Assembly: GCA_905182185.1 (NCBI GenBank)
Contig: CAJJAP010000011.1
Span: forward strand, 1 to 64,000
Direction of reading: 5' to 3'
Source: an uncultured Candidatus Poseidoniales archaeon
GTDB taxonomy: Archaea > Thermoplasmatota > Poseidoniia > Poseidoniales > Poseidoniaceae
DNA length: 64,000 nucleotides
Shown here: one piece after another, positions 1 through 11,283 of the stretch
Position numbering within the stretch: position 1 is the stretch's first letter
Layout: each line of letters opens with the position of its first letter
The notes under the pieces: generated by a model
What the model saw: the letters and a program-made list of their open reading frames with translations, nothing else
Told to the model about the DNA's origin: nothing
Database searches by the model: none
Made by a program: the position numbers and the translations under genes

Positions 1-811
1 GTGACATTAAGTTCATGACTCCAATTCGAACCATAGTGGTGTCGAAATCATATCCATAAAACGAGTTATTCTGAAGTACATTCCAGTGGAGTTTCATTGG
101 TTATTTTGTCACCACGAGTACCGTTTTAACAAACCGAAACGGTCTGTTGTTCGAAGATGTGGTGAAGTATTAGATGCGAGCACTTGCTGATAGGCTGCAA
201 GAAGGAAACCGGCTGTACCACCAGCAGGATCGCACACAGTTTCTCCAAGTTGGGGATTTAGCATGGCCGCCATCATTTGAATGATATGACGAGGTGTTCT
301 GAATTGCCCGTTTTTTCCAGCAGTTGCAATTTCGGAAAGGAATTCTTCATAAATATCTCCTTGAACATCGTTAAAAGATTGTCCTGCTGCCTCTTCTTTA
401 GCAATTAAATCGTAGATTTTGTCAATAGTACTAACCATTTCAACCATGAGTGATGCTTTTGGAATCATGAAAACGGCATCCTTCATGGCTTGAGCGAATA
501 AGTCGCCTTTCTCAGCCATATCAGACCTCAACCAAGGAAACACAATATCGCGGACGTGCTTCAACATAGATTCACCCGTCAAGGTGTTTGAAGTGGTTCC
601 AGCGGCAGTTTTCATTACCTTCAAACACTGAAGTATAGGCTGCACCTGTAAATTCTGCTTTCTGTCGAGTTTCCTCATCCATAACAGACAATCGGCGCAT
701 GTAGAGGAAATAGGATATTTGTTCCATTGCGTTCAACGGGTTGGCAATACCGCCAGACCACAGTGCATTCCAAAGTTTCTTTAATTTCTGATTTCATTTC
801 GTTTGTTATCA
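1..811 (-). pseudogene. hsdM: Type I restriction-modification DNA methyltransferase subunit (HsdM), frameshifted and running off the left edge
   Basis: Pieces in different frames form one HsdM: KKLWNALWSGGIANPLNAMEQISYFLYMRRLSVMDEETR (about 680-795), ESMLKHVRDIVFPWLRSD...GQFRTPRHIIQMMAAMLNP..CDPAGGTAGFLLAAY (ORF 109-678), then FYGYDFDTTMVRIGVMNL (1-100). At least three frame changes. Confidence 0.85.
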
Positions 812-1515
812 TGTTAGCATCTCCTGCTTTAGGCTCAAGTTTAGGTTTTGAGATTGGGTTAAGTTCTCTTCAGATAATACTCGAATTTGTTTCAAGATTC
901 GGATGAATTTCTGTTGTAAAACCAATGGTGGTAGGGGCAAGGGTAATTGCTTCAATTTATGGCCCGTCAAATGTGCTATTGTGACTTGTATTGTTTCACG
1001 AATAAGTCCACCTCTTTCAGACATGATTGAAAAATATTCTACTAAATATTCTGGAGTTAGCACATCCAAGTTTACACGAATTCGATGAAGTGAATTTTGG
1101 AAGTAAATGTTTTTGTTTACCATATTTCCAAATAGCACATCTCCCAACATTTCCACCTTCGGTAGCAAGTACATCACCATCATGCAACGTGAGTTTATGT
1201 TTTTCGGGAATCTTTGAAATCCATCTCCTTCAGGTCATGAAATTCAATTTTTCTCCATTTGACATTCGCATTTCTTAGATACTTAGAGGGGTTTTTGCAC
1301 AACTTTGCTTCGTTAGAAATTGCTTTACCAAGTTGTGATTCGCACACTTCGCCTAATTTCATTACTGGCCAATTCATAGGATTAGTTAGCATGTCTCCAA
1401 ACATTTCTAAGAAAGTTGACCGGATCAATTGTTGTTTTGAATTATGGATTATATTGATAGATATTTCAGTATCATCTACCAAGTCAAGAATAGCGGCAAT
1501 TCTCTTTCTGCTCAT
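809..1515 (-). pseudogene. hsdS: Type I R-M specificity subunit (HsdS), split by frameshift
   Basis: ORFs 1195-1515 and 809-1183: FGDMLTNPMNWPVMKLGEVCESQLGKAIS and LPLPPLVLQQKFIRILKQI (typical HsdS target-recognition and conserved-region motifs). Stop abuts the hsdM start. Confidence 0.75.
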
Positions 1516-2025
1516 CTAATGGGGGCAATTGAGATTAGATGCTCTTGAACCAGTCTTGTCAGATACTGCTGGATAATTTGCACGCAGTGGAATTCCAGTT
1601 GTCATTTCACTAAGGAAATTTGACGCGTCTTTACCCATAGTGATAGAGCATACGTTGGATATTACTTTTCTGGATCAGGGCTGAAAGAACTCTGTACTCC
1701 AGTCGATGCAGTCGCTCCATCGTACTCAGGATCTACCATGGCCACGCCATTCGAGGATTTGGTCTCGCTGTGGATCTCCAAGATATCATTGCCCTGGGAC
1801 TAATTGTCTAGCCTTACTGAGCATGGTGCCTCATTAGGTCGTACAATCGTGACTTCATGCGATCAACTTCCTTTCCTTGGTCGTCAATTGGGAACTCTTA
1901 TCGCTGTGAGTGAACGTAGGTGCAGTTAGGTTTGACCTTTGTGATTTCCGCCAGTCACATCTTTGAAACTGCTTCAGACCAAATCACCAATTTTCACTGT
2001 TTGGCCAACGTCATGTCTCCTCACC

Positions 2026-2922
2026 TCATGCTGTTAACGCTTCTGTGAAGCTTAGAATTTCATTGATTTGATCCATTTCAAAGACACCTGGGAATCCTCG
2101 ACGGTCAAAACGTGTAAACGGATCTGCGACAAGAGCAGGTTTACCCACGGCTTCATTGTCAATAACATAATTGCACAGTGCATTCAACATCTCTATCTGT
2201 CGAGGATTAAACGTCGAGTGTTCTTGAAGGAACGCATCAAATTCGCCACGAACCTTTGTTGACCAATCTGGTAAGTCCTCACCACGAAGAATATGAGCAA
2301 GGAATTCCTGCAAATTAACTCGCTTCGCTCCCCATGCTTCTCGCAGATTTTCAACGCTAATTGGATGTTCGCAGCCCTCTAACAAGAGCACAATTTCCTC
2401 GATATCTGTTTGTGAAACCATTTGACCGTCACGAACCTTACGAATTGCTTCACTTTGGTCAGCAAGTCCAGAGATGAATTGAGCAACAATTTGTTGATAA
2501 AGGCTCTTTGGAACAGGCTTTCCATCTAGTTCAAGCCATGTGCGAATTTTGATTGAATCTTGCATATCGAGAACACGGAATGGAGAAGTTGAAGGGTCAC
2601 GGTGCTTCATTAATGGTCCTAATTTGTCAATTACTTCATCAAGGGATTGTTCGGTAGTTCCATCCCAAAAAGTCGGATCCATACATTTCCGCAATAATTC
2701 TTCTTGATTTTTGATAATTTGAAGCGTGAGGGGTAATTCGCGAACCTTCTCGATACACACGTCTCGCTTTGCTTCAAACAATTCCTGATTGCCCCAGCGA
2801 CGAGCGTTTGAAAGAGTGATGACATCAATGGCCCATTGCATTTCTGAAACATTGGAAACTGCAGCAGCACGCATTATTGGAGATATTTCAACATCTAAAT
2901 AATTAAGGTCTTTTTTACTCAA
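2026..2922 (-). CDS. Type I restriction enzyme R subunit, C-terminal part (EcoEI R C-terminal-like)
   Basis: Follows the HsdR helicase ORF with a TTGA start/stop overlap; sequence resembles the C-terminal domain of HsdR proteins. Confidence 0.65.
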   Translation of the reverse strand: MSKKDLNYLDVEISPIMRAAAVSNVSEMQWAIDVITLSNARRWGNQELFEAKRDVCIEKVRELPLTLQIIKNQEELLRKCMDPTFWDGTTEQSLDEVIDKLGPLMKHRDPSTSPFRVLDMQDSIKIRTWLELDGKPVPKSLYQQIVAQFISGLADQSEAIRKVRDGQMVSQTDIEEIVLLLEGCEHPISVENLREAWGAKRVNLQEFLAHILRGEDLPDWSTKVRGEFDAFLQEHSTFNPRQIEMLNALCNYVIDNEAVGKPALVADPFTRFDRRGFPGVFEMDQINEILSFTEALTA

Positions 2923-4880
2923 AACAAACCCTCCCAGAAAACATCAGAACTGACTTTATGAAGAGTGCTTGCGTTATCACGAACCACAACACTATTCTCT
3001 GGTAAAGTCTTGACTTGTTCGCGCAATTTATCGCGCATTTTGACTGCCGTATCGAGGTCGCCAGTATCCAGTGAGGCTTCTAATCTCTTAAGACGGGCTT
3101 TGAATAAGCGAACTGGAAGTGCCATAGTTGCTTTATCGGAACTCGCTTTCGGATTTACTTTATGGAATTCAAAGTTCTCCCAGCAATCAATAATCAGGAA
3201 TTTATTCTTCTCTCTACACCAACTCTTTCTTGCCGCTGGGTCGGCTTCCAAAATACGCGTTCCTCGGCCGATCATCTGCCAAAACTTAATCCAAGAACGT
3301 ACAGGTTTTGCAAACACAAGATTGACGATTTCATGCACGTCAATACCTGTGTCGAGCATGTCAACGCTAAAAGCTATACGAGGAAACTCATGGTTTTTGA
3401 ATTGGTCAAGTAAGCCGCCTTTACCGTGTACTCTTTCAACATTTGAGGTAATTACTGCGCCTAATCGCCCATTATAATGAGGATACATTTGGTCGAGTAA
3501 TTCCATCATTGAGGCGGCGTGTTTTTGTGTTGCACAAAAGACAATTGTTTTTCCAGGCGTTGTTCCTGAATCATCCATGATACCGTTATCCATTAATTCC
3601 ATCAGGATTTTACGGTTGGTATCTTTGTTGGTAAAATGCTTCTCCAAGTCTTTTCCTTCATAATCAATATCATCGGGGTCAATACCTTGAAGCATCAGTG
3701 ATTCTTTTTGCTCTTCGGTTAATTCTTCGCCTTTGAGACCATCGATTTGAACACCAGTTCTAACGTTCAACACTTCATAATCATTGAGAAATCCATCACT
3801 TACGGCTTGTTCATAGGGATACTCGTGAGTCGGCATTTCAGAGGAACAATTGAATAATTCATACGATGAAGCGTGTACTTTGTCTTTCGGTGTTGCTGTC
3901 AAACCAACTTTAAGGCCATCAAAATAATCAATGATTTCTTTGAAGGTGTTGAATAGTGAACGATGGGCTTCGTCCATAATGATAAGGTCAAAGAAAAAGG
4001 GAGAAACATAATTCTCTTGTTTTTGGATGACGTGAAGCATGGTATGGTATGTTTGAACATAGACTCGGCGATCGAGTGGAAATTTGTTATCTTCTGGTTT
4101 AGGATACATTGAAGGTTCGTGTAAGTGTTCTTTGTAAGCAGAAAATGCTTGGTCACGTAGCGCACGACGATCGACTAAGAAAAGAATACGTTTTGCCCAG
4201 TTTGATTTTTGCATAACATCGACAAGAGCCGTAGCAGTTCGAGTCTTTCCAGTTCCAGTTGCCATTACGAGAAGTGCTTCTCGGTATTTATTCATTTCAA
4301 AACGCTCATTAACGGCTCGAATCGCTTCAATTTGATAATAGCGTCCTGCGATATCGGTGTTAATTTCTGTTTCAGCCATCGATGTTTGATTATTTTTCTT
4401 CCACATCATAAATTGAAGGTCATCTGGTGTTGGATAATTGCCTGATTTTATCTTACGAGGGGGATACCCGCCTTCTTCATCCCAGAAATATAGGTCGTGA
4501 CCGTTAGTATAGAAAATGAAAGGCATAGGACCGTTTGGCTGGCAGTATGCCTGAATATTGTGTGCATATTGTCGGGCTTGCTCACGTGCCTCTTCTGTTC
4601 CTCTATTGATTCGCTTTGCTTCAACTACTGCATACACTTGGCCATTGTGCATTAGGCAATAATCAACGTACTGATTTCGACCTTCTGGAAGTTCGATATG
4701 AAATTCACCCCAAGCAGAATATTGTGGGCCATCGCCAACATTCCAACCTGCTCGTTCCATAGCGGTGTCGATGAGGATTTTACGTGTGGCTGCCTCATTC
4801 ATAGAGGGGTCCTGCAATTGACTAACCATAAAGTCATTTATGGAATATGACTGCTTGTTTGATGAATGAAAATGGTACAA
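2919..4880 (-). CDS. hsdR: Type I restriction enzyme R subunit (nuclease + helicase portion)
   Basis: VDYCLMHNGQVYAVVEAKR (nuclease-like), LLVMATGTGKTRTATALVD (Walker A), IIMDEAHRS (DEAH), MIGRGTR (motif VI). Confidence 0.9.
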   Translation of the reverse strand: MYHFHSSNKQSYSINDFMVSQLQDPSMNEAATRKILIDTAMERAGWNVGDGPQYSAWGEFHIELPEGRNQYVDYCLMHNGQVYAVVEAKRINRGTEEAREQARQYAHNIQAYCQPNGPMPFIFYTNGHDLYFWDEEGGYPPRKIKSGNYPTPDDLQFMMWKKNNQTSMAETEINTDIAGRYYQIEAIRAVNERFEMNKYREALLVMATGTGKTRTATALVDVMQKSNWAKRILFLVDRRALRDQAFSAYKEHLHEPSMYPKPEDNKFPLDRRVYVQTYHTMLHVIQKQENYVSPFFFDLIIMDEAHRSLFNTFKEIIDYFDGLKVGLTATPKDKVHASSYELFNCSSEMPTHEYPYEQAVSDGFLNDYEVLNVRTGVQIDGLKGEELTEEQKESLMLQGIDPDDIDYEGKDLEKHFTNKDTNRKILMELMDNGIMDDSGTTPGKTIVFCATQKHAASMMELLDQMYPHYNGRLGAVITSNVERVHGKGGLLDQFKNHEFPRIAFSVDMLDTGIDVHEIVNLVFAKPVRSWIKFWQMIGRGTRILEADPAARKSWCREKNKFLIIDCWENFEFHKVNPKASSDKATMALPVRLFKARLKRLEASLDTGDLDTAVKMRDKLREQVKTLPENSVVVRDNASTLHKVSSDVFWEGLF

Positions 4881-5118
4881 ATAGAGAGAAATATTAAATC
4901 TATGATTTTACCATCTTCGTAATTATTTCCCTACTGAATTAATCTGATTTCAATTACTCAGGGGGTACCCCCTGCAACCAAGCGCAGTGCAACGTTTCCA
5001 TATATTCGTGAGTTTGTTTGAACCAAAGTACTCGCAGGGCTTATGACTAAAGACGCCCAACCTTGGTCAGGCAGAGGGATAACTGGACGCAACAGCAGTT
5101 TGTGGGGAGGTTGGTTTT

Positions 5119-5505
5119 ATGGACGATGGTGATTATTGCTCCAAATGCGATTTTCGAACTTGTATCGGCTGTTGTATGCGACCATTTTCACATCAAAATA
5201 CTGCTAATGTAAACTTCTCTGATTATGAAGATCTGTCCGATGGAGCAAAGAGTATACTTGATTATTTGGACAATATTTTGGTATATGCTTCAATTGGAGA
5301 TGGGCAAAACGAAAAAGAATTTATCCGTCAAAATCTAAATCAGTTACTTGAGCTCATTGAAGAACCCATGTCTATTGATCTTAAACTACCAACACTGGAA
5401 GAGCAAAAAAGAATAGTCAGCGAAATTGAAGAGTTAAATTCCGAACAGAATGAAATCATTTCCAAGTTGATGCAGCATTTTCAGGATGAAAATGAAGAAA
5501 CATAG
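5119..5505 (+). CDS. Hypothetical protein: N-terminal Cys-rich cluster plus HsdS-like C-terminal segment
   Basis: GGGGAGG SD-like sequence before ATG; CSKCDFRTCIGCC cluster; LPTLEEQKRIVSEIEELNSEQNEII resembles the HsdS conserved coiled-coil region. Confidence 0.6.
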   Translation: MDDGDYCSKCDFRTCIGCCMRPFSHQNTANVNFSDYEDLSDGAKSILDYLDNILVYASIGDGQNEKEFIRQNLNQLLELIEEPMSIDLKLPTLEEQKRIVSEIEELNSEQNEIISKLMQHFQDENEET

Positions 5506-5690
5506 GGTTTCGCAGAGGGTTCTGAAATCAGTTGTAAACACTAAAAACTGCGTACGCCTTCAGCACCACATTTGAAAATGGCAAACTCATACTGCATGGT
5601 GTGTCCGAAATTGCAGCAATGATGTTGTGGAATCTTTGCGCCATAGTTTCAATCCGGCGGGTTTAAGAAATAACGGCAGTAGGAAGGGGC

Positions 5691-6041
5691 ATGTCTATCA
5701 TAGCAGCATACAATGAAGCCTGGGATACCGCAAACGCCGAAGCACTCGCAAAAATCATTCACGATGATTGCATCTTCAACCCGCACGTGGGCGGACACAC
5801 CATGAGTAAATCTGACATTCTTGGATTCGTCAGCGGTGGCAGCACTCCAACCTCAGAAAACAACAGAATCTTGTTCGAAAACGATGAAGTTGGCGTTGCT
5901 CACTCTATTGTTCACTTTGCAAACGATTCTGACTCTGAAGCTGTTATGTCATTTATGCGATTCAAAGACGGTCAAATCATCTCAATGGAAACTGGTGCTA
6001 CACCACTTTCCGAGGATTACGTACTTGTCGGAAGCGAGTGA
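5691..6041 (+). CDS. SnoaL/NTF2-like domain protein
   Basis: AAYNEAWDTANAEALAKIIHDDCIFNPHVGG... typical SnoaL-like start and length (116 aa). Confidence 0.65.
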   Translation: MSIIAAYNEAWDTANAEALAKIIHDDCIFNPHVGGHTMSKSDILGFVSGGSTPTSENNRILFENDEVGVAHSIVHFANDSDSEAVMSFMRFKDGQIISMETGATPLSEDYVLVGSE

Positions 6042-6095
6042 AGAACAGATCAAATACAATTTATTGGTATAAATTGATAAAAAGTGTGAAATTAT

Positions 6096-7007
6096 TCAAA
6101 TTTCAAAGTTTATGCCTGTGATTTTCTCGGTCAGTTCCCACAGTCGGCGAGCAGCCTCTTCATCTGCCGCACGTGCAGTGATTTTCGCTTTACCAGTCCA
6201 TCCTCTTGCCTCAACCAGACCTACTGGCCCCCAATAACGGTGTTTCAGGGCATCTGCTTCAGTGGCTGCATAAAGTGTCGGAGCCGCTCCTTTGACAGGT
6301 GCCATTCCGAACAAAGGATTCAGAACTCGCCACGCCAAGGAGTGCCGTTGTAAATCCGTAGCAGAATAACCGGGATGACTGCCCAGAGATTCAATGTGAG
6401 AGCCTGACGCTTTGAGACGGCGGTTAAGTTCTAGAGCAAACTGAAGGTTCGCCAATTTACTTTGACTATACATGCCCCACTTGTCATATTTTTTCTTCTC
6501 TCCGTTGATATCTTCAAAGTCAATTCGACCCGACCAATGGGCAATACTTGACAGTGTAACAATACGAGGTGCTTGAGCCGCTGAAAGAAGCGGCAGAAGG
6601 TGAGAAGTGAGAGCAAAGTGACCGAAATGATTGGTGCCAATCTGCAATTCGAATCCATCTTTTGTGACAGATTTTGGCGGAATCATGACACCGGCATTAT
6701 TGATTAGAATATCCAGATGCTTGTGAGATTGCTTCATTTGGTTGGCAAAATTCTTGACGCTTGCAAGGTCTGCAAGATCGAGACACTGTACTGTAATATT
6801 TGCATCTGGAGAAGTCTTGAGCATCTTTGCCTTTGCAACTTCGGCTTTCTCTTCATTGCGGCATGCAAGAATGACCTGCGCACCCTTATCGGCCAAAGTG
6901 AGTGCCATGTGGTAGCCGATTCCGGAGTTGGAGCCGGTGACTACTGCAATTTTACCATCTTGGTTTTGAGTATGCTCAGCCTTCCATTTAATGCCTATTT
7001 TCTTCAT
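6096..7007 (-). CDS. Short-chain dehydrogenase/reductase (retinol dehydrogenase-like)
   Basis: VVTGSNSGIGYHMA Rossmann motif, NNAGVM, YSQSKLAN catalytic YxxxK. Confidence 0.9.
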   Translation of the reverse strand: MKKIGIKWKAEHTQNQDGKIAVVTGSNSGIGYHMALTLADKGAQVILACRNEEKAEVAKAKMLKTSPDANITVQCLDLADLASVKNFANQMKQSHKHLDILINNAGVMIPPKSVTKDGFELQIGTNHFGHFALTSHLLPLLSAAQAPRIVTLSSIAHWSGRIDFEDINGEKKKYDKWGMYSQSKLANLQFALELNRRLKASGSHIESLGSHPGYSATDLQRHSLAWRVLNPLFGMAPVKGAAPTLYAATEADALKHRYWGPVGLVEARGWTGKAKITARAADEEAARRLWELTEKITGINFEI

Positions 7008-7120
7008 TTGAATCTTGCCTCACAGGTGCCCATGGCCTAATGGCGATGGGCTTGATAGATAAGGAGATGTTTAGTGAATATTGTCAATGACTTACCATTG
7101 TCAATCTAAAAGACGCCGCA

Positions 7121-10100
7121 TTAATTTGTGCTAAATGATTGAGCATCGCTCCAATGATCTCCACTAGCACCTTCACCTAGTATTCTCCAATAATAAGTTG
7201 AAGATGTTGCTAATCCAGTTAGGTCTTTCTGCTCAGAACCTACTATTGCTAACCCTTGACTTGAGCAAGTTGTCCATGCGGATTTGGTTGTTGCACCATC
7301 AAATAATCCCCAACAAATAGTTTGGTTCACATCTGTACCATTATCATAATTATCCCACTGTAGGGTTGAGGAAGAAGATGTAATATTGCTTACAGAAAGA
7401 TTCTGTAAAATTGATGGGTAATCATGAACCCAACCTCTTAGTGGGTCGTTATTCCATACTGGTAAGTGGTCGACTGTAGCAAAGGTTGCATCATCTATTG
7501 GCAGACCCCATGCGCGTAAGAATGGAATCAAATTCATCCCCGTTTCATTGGAGATTCTAGCTGCCCAAGAGTTGTATTCTTGTGCATCATTTGTTGGCTG
7601 GGTTAGTGAACTATTGTAGTACTGACTAAAGGCAGATGTATAGACTTGCCAACCAAATTGTTCCTGAATCATCATGTGAGTCTCTAAGGCGGTCCAAACA
7701 CTCCATTGAGAGATTTGAGAACCTGCGTTAAAGTAAGTCTCCGTCCTTGTTTCGCGACTTGAATTACTCATCGCACCATGGCCTGCACCCAAATCAACCC
7801 CTACTAATTCGGTCATGATATAGGCTGAGAAAAGATTGCAAGTGGTTTCAGTATTACCTGGTAATGTTGCTGACATCCATTGATGATTATGCCCCAATTC
7901 ATGGAACATTCCCCAATCTCCTTGGGTTGACATATGACTTAGATTCACTACGTTTGCAACACTTACTGTATGGGCCATAAATGGGTAACCAGAGTGCATC
8001 CAACCAGCACTGATTTGAATATCAAAGACTGCTCGTTCAACTCTAGTCCAAGGAAGATAACCGCTTAGGTTGTGCTCCATCTGCAATGCAGTATCCCACC
8101 AATTCATCAGTTCAGCAGTATTGTCAAGGTTTCTAATTTCAGAAGATGGGACTGTTAGAATAAAGAATTGACCTTCTATTTCAGCCCAAGGTGCAGGATA
8201 ATTTTTCTCAGTATTATTCCACTGCTGAGCAGTGGTAACTCCCGCGATATAACGAGGTGATTGTACTGCATTTTCAATTGTAATATTAGTCATCCCGAAA
8301 GTGGAATCTGGTGGAAATGTTATGTAAATTAGTCCACCAAAGGTGTTGCCAACTTGCATATTTGTAGAATCGATTACCCAGATCCGATGCACCTTTGGAT
8401 GCCTGTCAAGTTTGTCTTTATTCCATAATGAATCTGAATGTGCGCCGATTTGAATACGGACATTTTGATCTACAATGGAGAGTGGAACTGTAATATTTAC
8501 CACTTCACCAGCAGCAGCGTATAGCCCAGTTCCCATCATGCCATGGCTCCTCGCTCCCGCATAGCCAAAGCCGCTTGGTAAGCCAATATAGTTGCCATTA
8601 ACTGTGACATTGAGACTTACTCTCGGCGCATTAGTGGGCACCGCTCCAGGGAAATCCGAAGAACTTGGGTGGGCGCTTAATTGATTTGCTGGAAGACGTA
8701 GATACAATCCTTCTTCTATCGCAAGTAGAACGTCATCAATAGGGTCGGCACCTAAATCATACTCGTTATTATCTGAGATTTGAGTCCAGCCTGTGGAGTT
8801 TACCATCTCGCGTAGTGGAGTCCAGAAATTATTGAAATCAAGGGTAAGCATTGCTGTGCTACGCGATATCGTTTTCTCGATAGTCGGCGCATCTGATGTA
8901 GCGATTAGTGGTCCTGTTGTGAAGTGATTCTGTAGTGCGGTAATGGCTGGGATAGTCCTCAGCATTCTATCCGGTGTTGAACCAAGTGCCACTTGCACTG
9001 AGCCAGAATGCGATGAAACGAATAGTCCTGTAGTCGGTGCGATTTTATTGCCCGGATAATTATGAGCAACATCTGAATTTGAATAAGACCAATACCAAGA
9101 ATGGCCGCCCAAAATCAAACCATGGCCTGATGTTAAGAAGGTCTCAATCTTCAAATTTTGAGCATCACTCCAGCCATTCCAAAACTCCCCTACATAGCAG
9201 TCTAAGCCTGCTAATTGGTCTGGAGTTACCGAGGTTAAGACTGTAAAACCTTCAGCCACTAATTCATCTTCAAAATGATTAAAGTCGCTCCATAATCCAA
9301 TTGTTCCGACTCCATCGCAAGCCCATTTCATTGCGTTTATTGAAAGTGTCATTTCTGGGCCACTGCTTTTAGCAACAAATGATTCGTGGCCATAACCAAC
9401 CACTCTGCCTTGCCCAGCATATGCTGCTGAAGCGATTGGTCGTTGGTCCCAATCAGAAAGAATTGGGAAGGACCATTGGCCAAATGGCAATATTAGAGAT
9501 GGCCAAGATGAGCCGTAATCTACTGATGTTACCCCGTCGGTTATCATTGACCAGTCTGTATCAAAATCATGAACTGTAATATTTATCTGTAGTTCAAAGG
9601 AACCGCCTGAATTATTAGCAAATATTGTGTAAGTAGTACGGGGTACACGGGTATCTGCAGTACCAAAGATTGTTCCCTCCGCTTGCAAAGGTTAGTCCAG
9701 ATGGTAAGGCCGGGTGGCTTTGCCATGTATCTACAGTATCACCTAAATTACTAATATTGATTTGCAGATAACTTTGATTTGATTCAACTATTATATCTGT
9801 GCTGGCATAGGAGATTGCGCTCGGAGTAATGTCTACAAATGTCAGAGTAAGAGATGCTATTCCAGTCCCACCGGTATTGTTGGCCAATATCGTATATGTC
9901 TTAGTTGGATGGACATCTAGTGCAATACCAGTGATTGCTCCTGAACTATAATTGAATGATATTCCAGTTGGAAGTTGTGGTTGAATCGACCAAACTAAAG
10001 CAACTCCGCCATCATAGGATGGTTCAATGTCAACAGCGTCTACTTGCTTGGCGAATGTGTAATTTCCGACCCCATACAACATATTCGACAATGGTTGATC

Positions 10101-11132
10101 GTTGATGGTTAGAGTCAGGTTGTACTGGCTTGTGCCCCCACTATTACTTCCAGTGATTAGGAAATCAGTTTGGTTGAGTAATACTGTTGCTGTCCCCTCA
10201 ATATTACAATTTGAAACAAGTTCTAATCCCGATGGCAATTGTGGCTGGCTAATACAGGTAATGACCGGTCCTTGCGAACTGGTGGCTGCGAGAGGTTGCA
10301 TTGCAATTCCCTTGCTTAGTGTTAAAGCTGAATTTCCTAGTGCTGCATACCAAAGTGATGGGGCTTCATCGACTACAGTGATTTGAATTTCTGCACTCGC
10401 AGAACCTCCAGAATTAGTTGCTATTACACTGTGGTTGGTGCTGCCCAATACAGTCGCAGTTCCACCGATTCGTCCGTTTGAATCAATTATCAGACCCTGT
10501 GGAAGTTCTGGTGTTATATCCCAATTATCTATGCTCATCTCGCCGATTATTGGCAATGGTAACTCACCATAATATCCTAAAATAAAAGTCCATTGTGGTG
10601 AAGGATAACTAAACATTGGTTGGATATTAATTACTGAAATTGTAAGATTAGTAGTTGAAACACCACCACTATTCGAGGCGATAATTGCGTGAGTGGTGCT
10701 ACTGTGTTCGGCTTGTGGGGTCACGGTGATTTCGCCACTGTTTTCATTAAGCGAAATGAATGCTGGGAAGGCTGGATATACCATCCATGAATCTGGGCCA
10801 TCGCCGTCAAATGATGGAGTCAGTGTGTGAATATCTCCGATTACCCATTGCATCACTTCCGCACCATAGGTCAAATTTTGCGGTGCGGTTATATCTTGAC
10901 AATTGCCATCGCGCCAAACTTGATCAGCGGTGCAGTCCTCTGGTTGTGGTGGTTGAGGTTCTGGGTCAACACACACGCCTTGGGTCAGGATTTGTTGACC
11001 CATACATTCTATCGGTTGTTGTTGTTTATCCTCTATATCGCCAAGGTTATCGGTGATAACATATGACCCAGATGCAACCAATATGGCGAGAAGGGTGGCC
11101 ATGACTATCTTGAGCCCCGACCTTTCTTGCAT
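7121..11132 (-). CDS. Secreted M60-like metallopeptidase with Ig-like putative domains and C-terminal fibronectin-type segment (frameshift at about 9615-9688)
   Basis: ORF 9615-11132 has an N-terminal TM/signal and repeated 'P.LP.G...N...G.I.G' domains; ORF 7121-9688 continues it and contains MFHELGHNHQW (M60-type zinc motif). Confidence 0.8.
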
Positions 11133-11171
11133 TATGGCCCCTCAAAGTCATCACTTAGAAAACTTTCAATA

Positions 11172-11245
11172 CGGGCGCGGCAGGATTTGAACCCGCGGTC
11201 TTCGGCTTAGGAGGCCGATGCATTATCCAGCTGTGCTACACGCCC
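11172..11245 (-). tRNA. tRNA-Arg (anticodon CCT)
   Basis: Minus strand GGGCGTG...TCGGC-CTCCTAA-GCCGA...GGGTTCAAATCC...CGCGCCC: acceptor, anticodon and T arms pair; 3' CCA not encoded. Confidence 0.93.
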
Positions 11246-11283
11246 AAGCCTTGCGAAATAATCCTGTGATTAGATGGTTGTGT

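Noticed and set aside
1-4880. R-M locus as part of a broader defence island or mobile element
   Set aside because: No integrase, transposase or other defence genes seen on its right side; left side lies outside the window.
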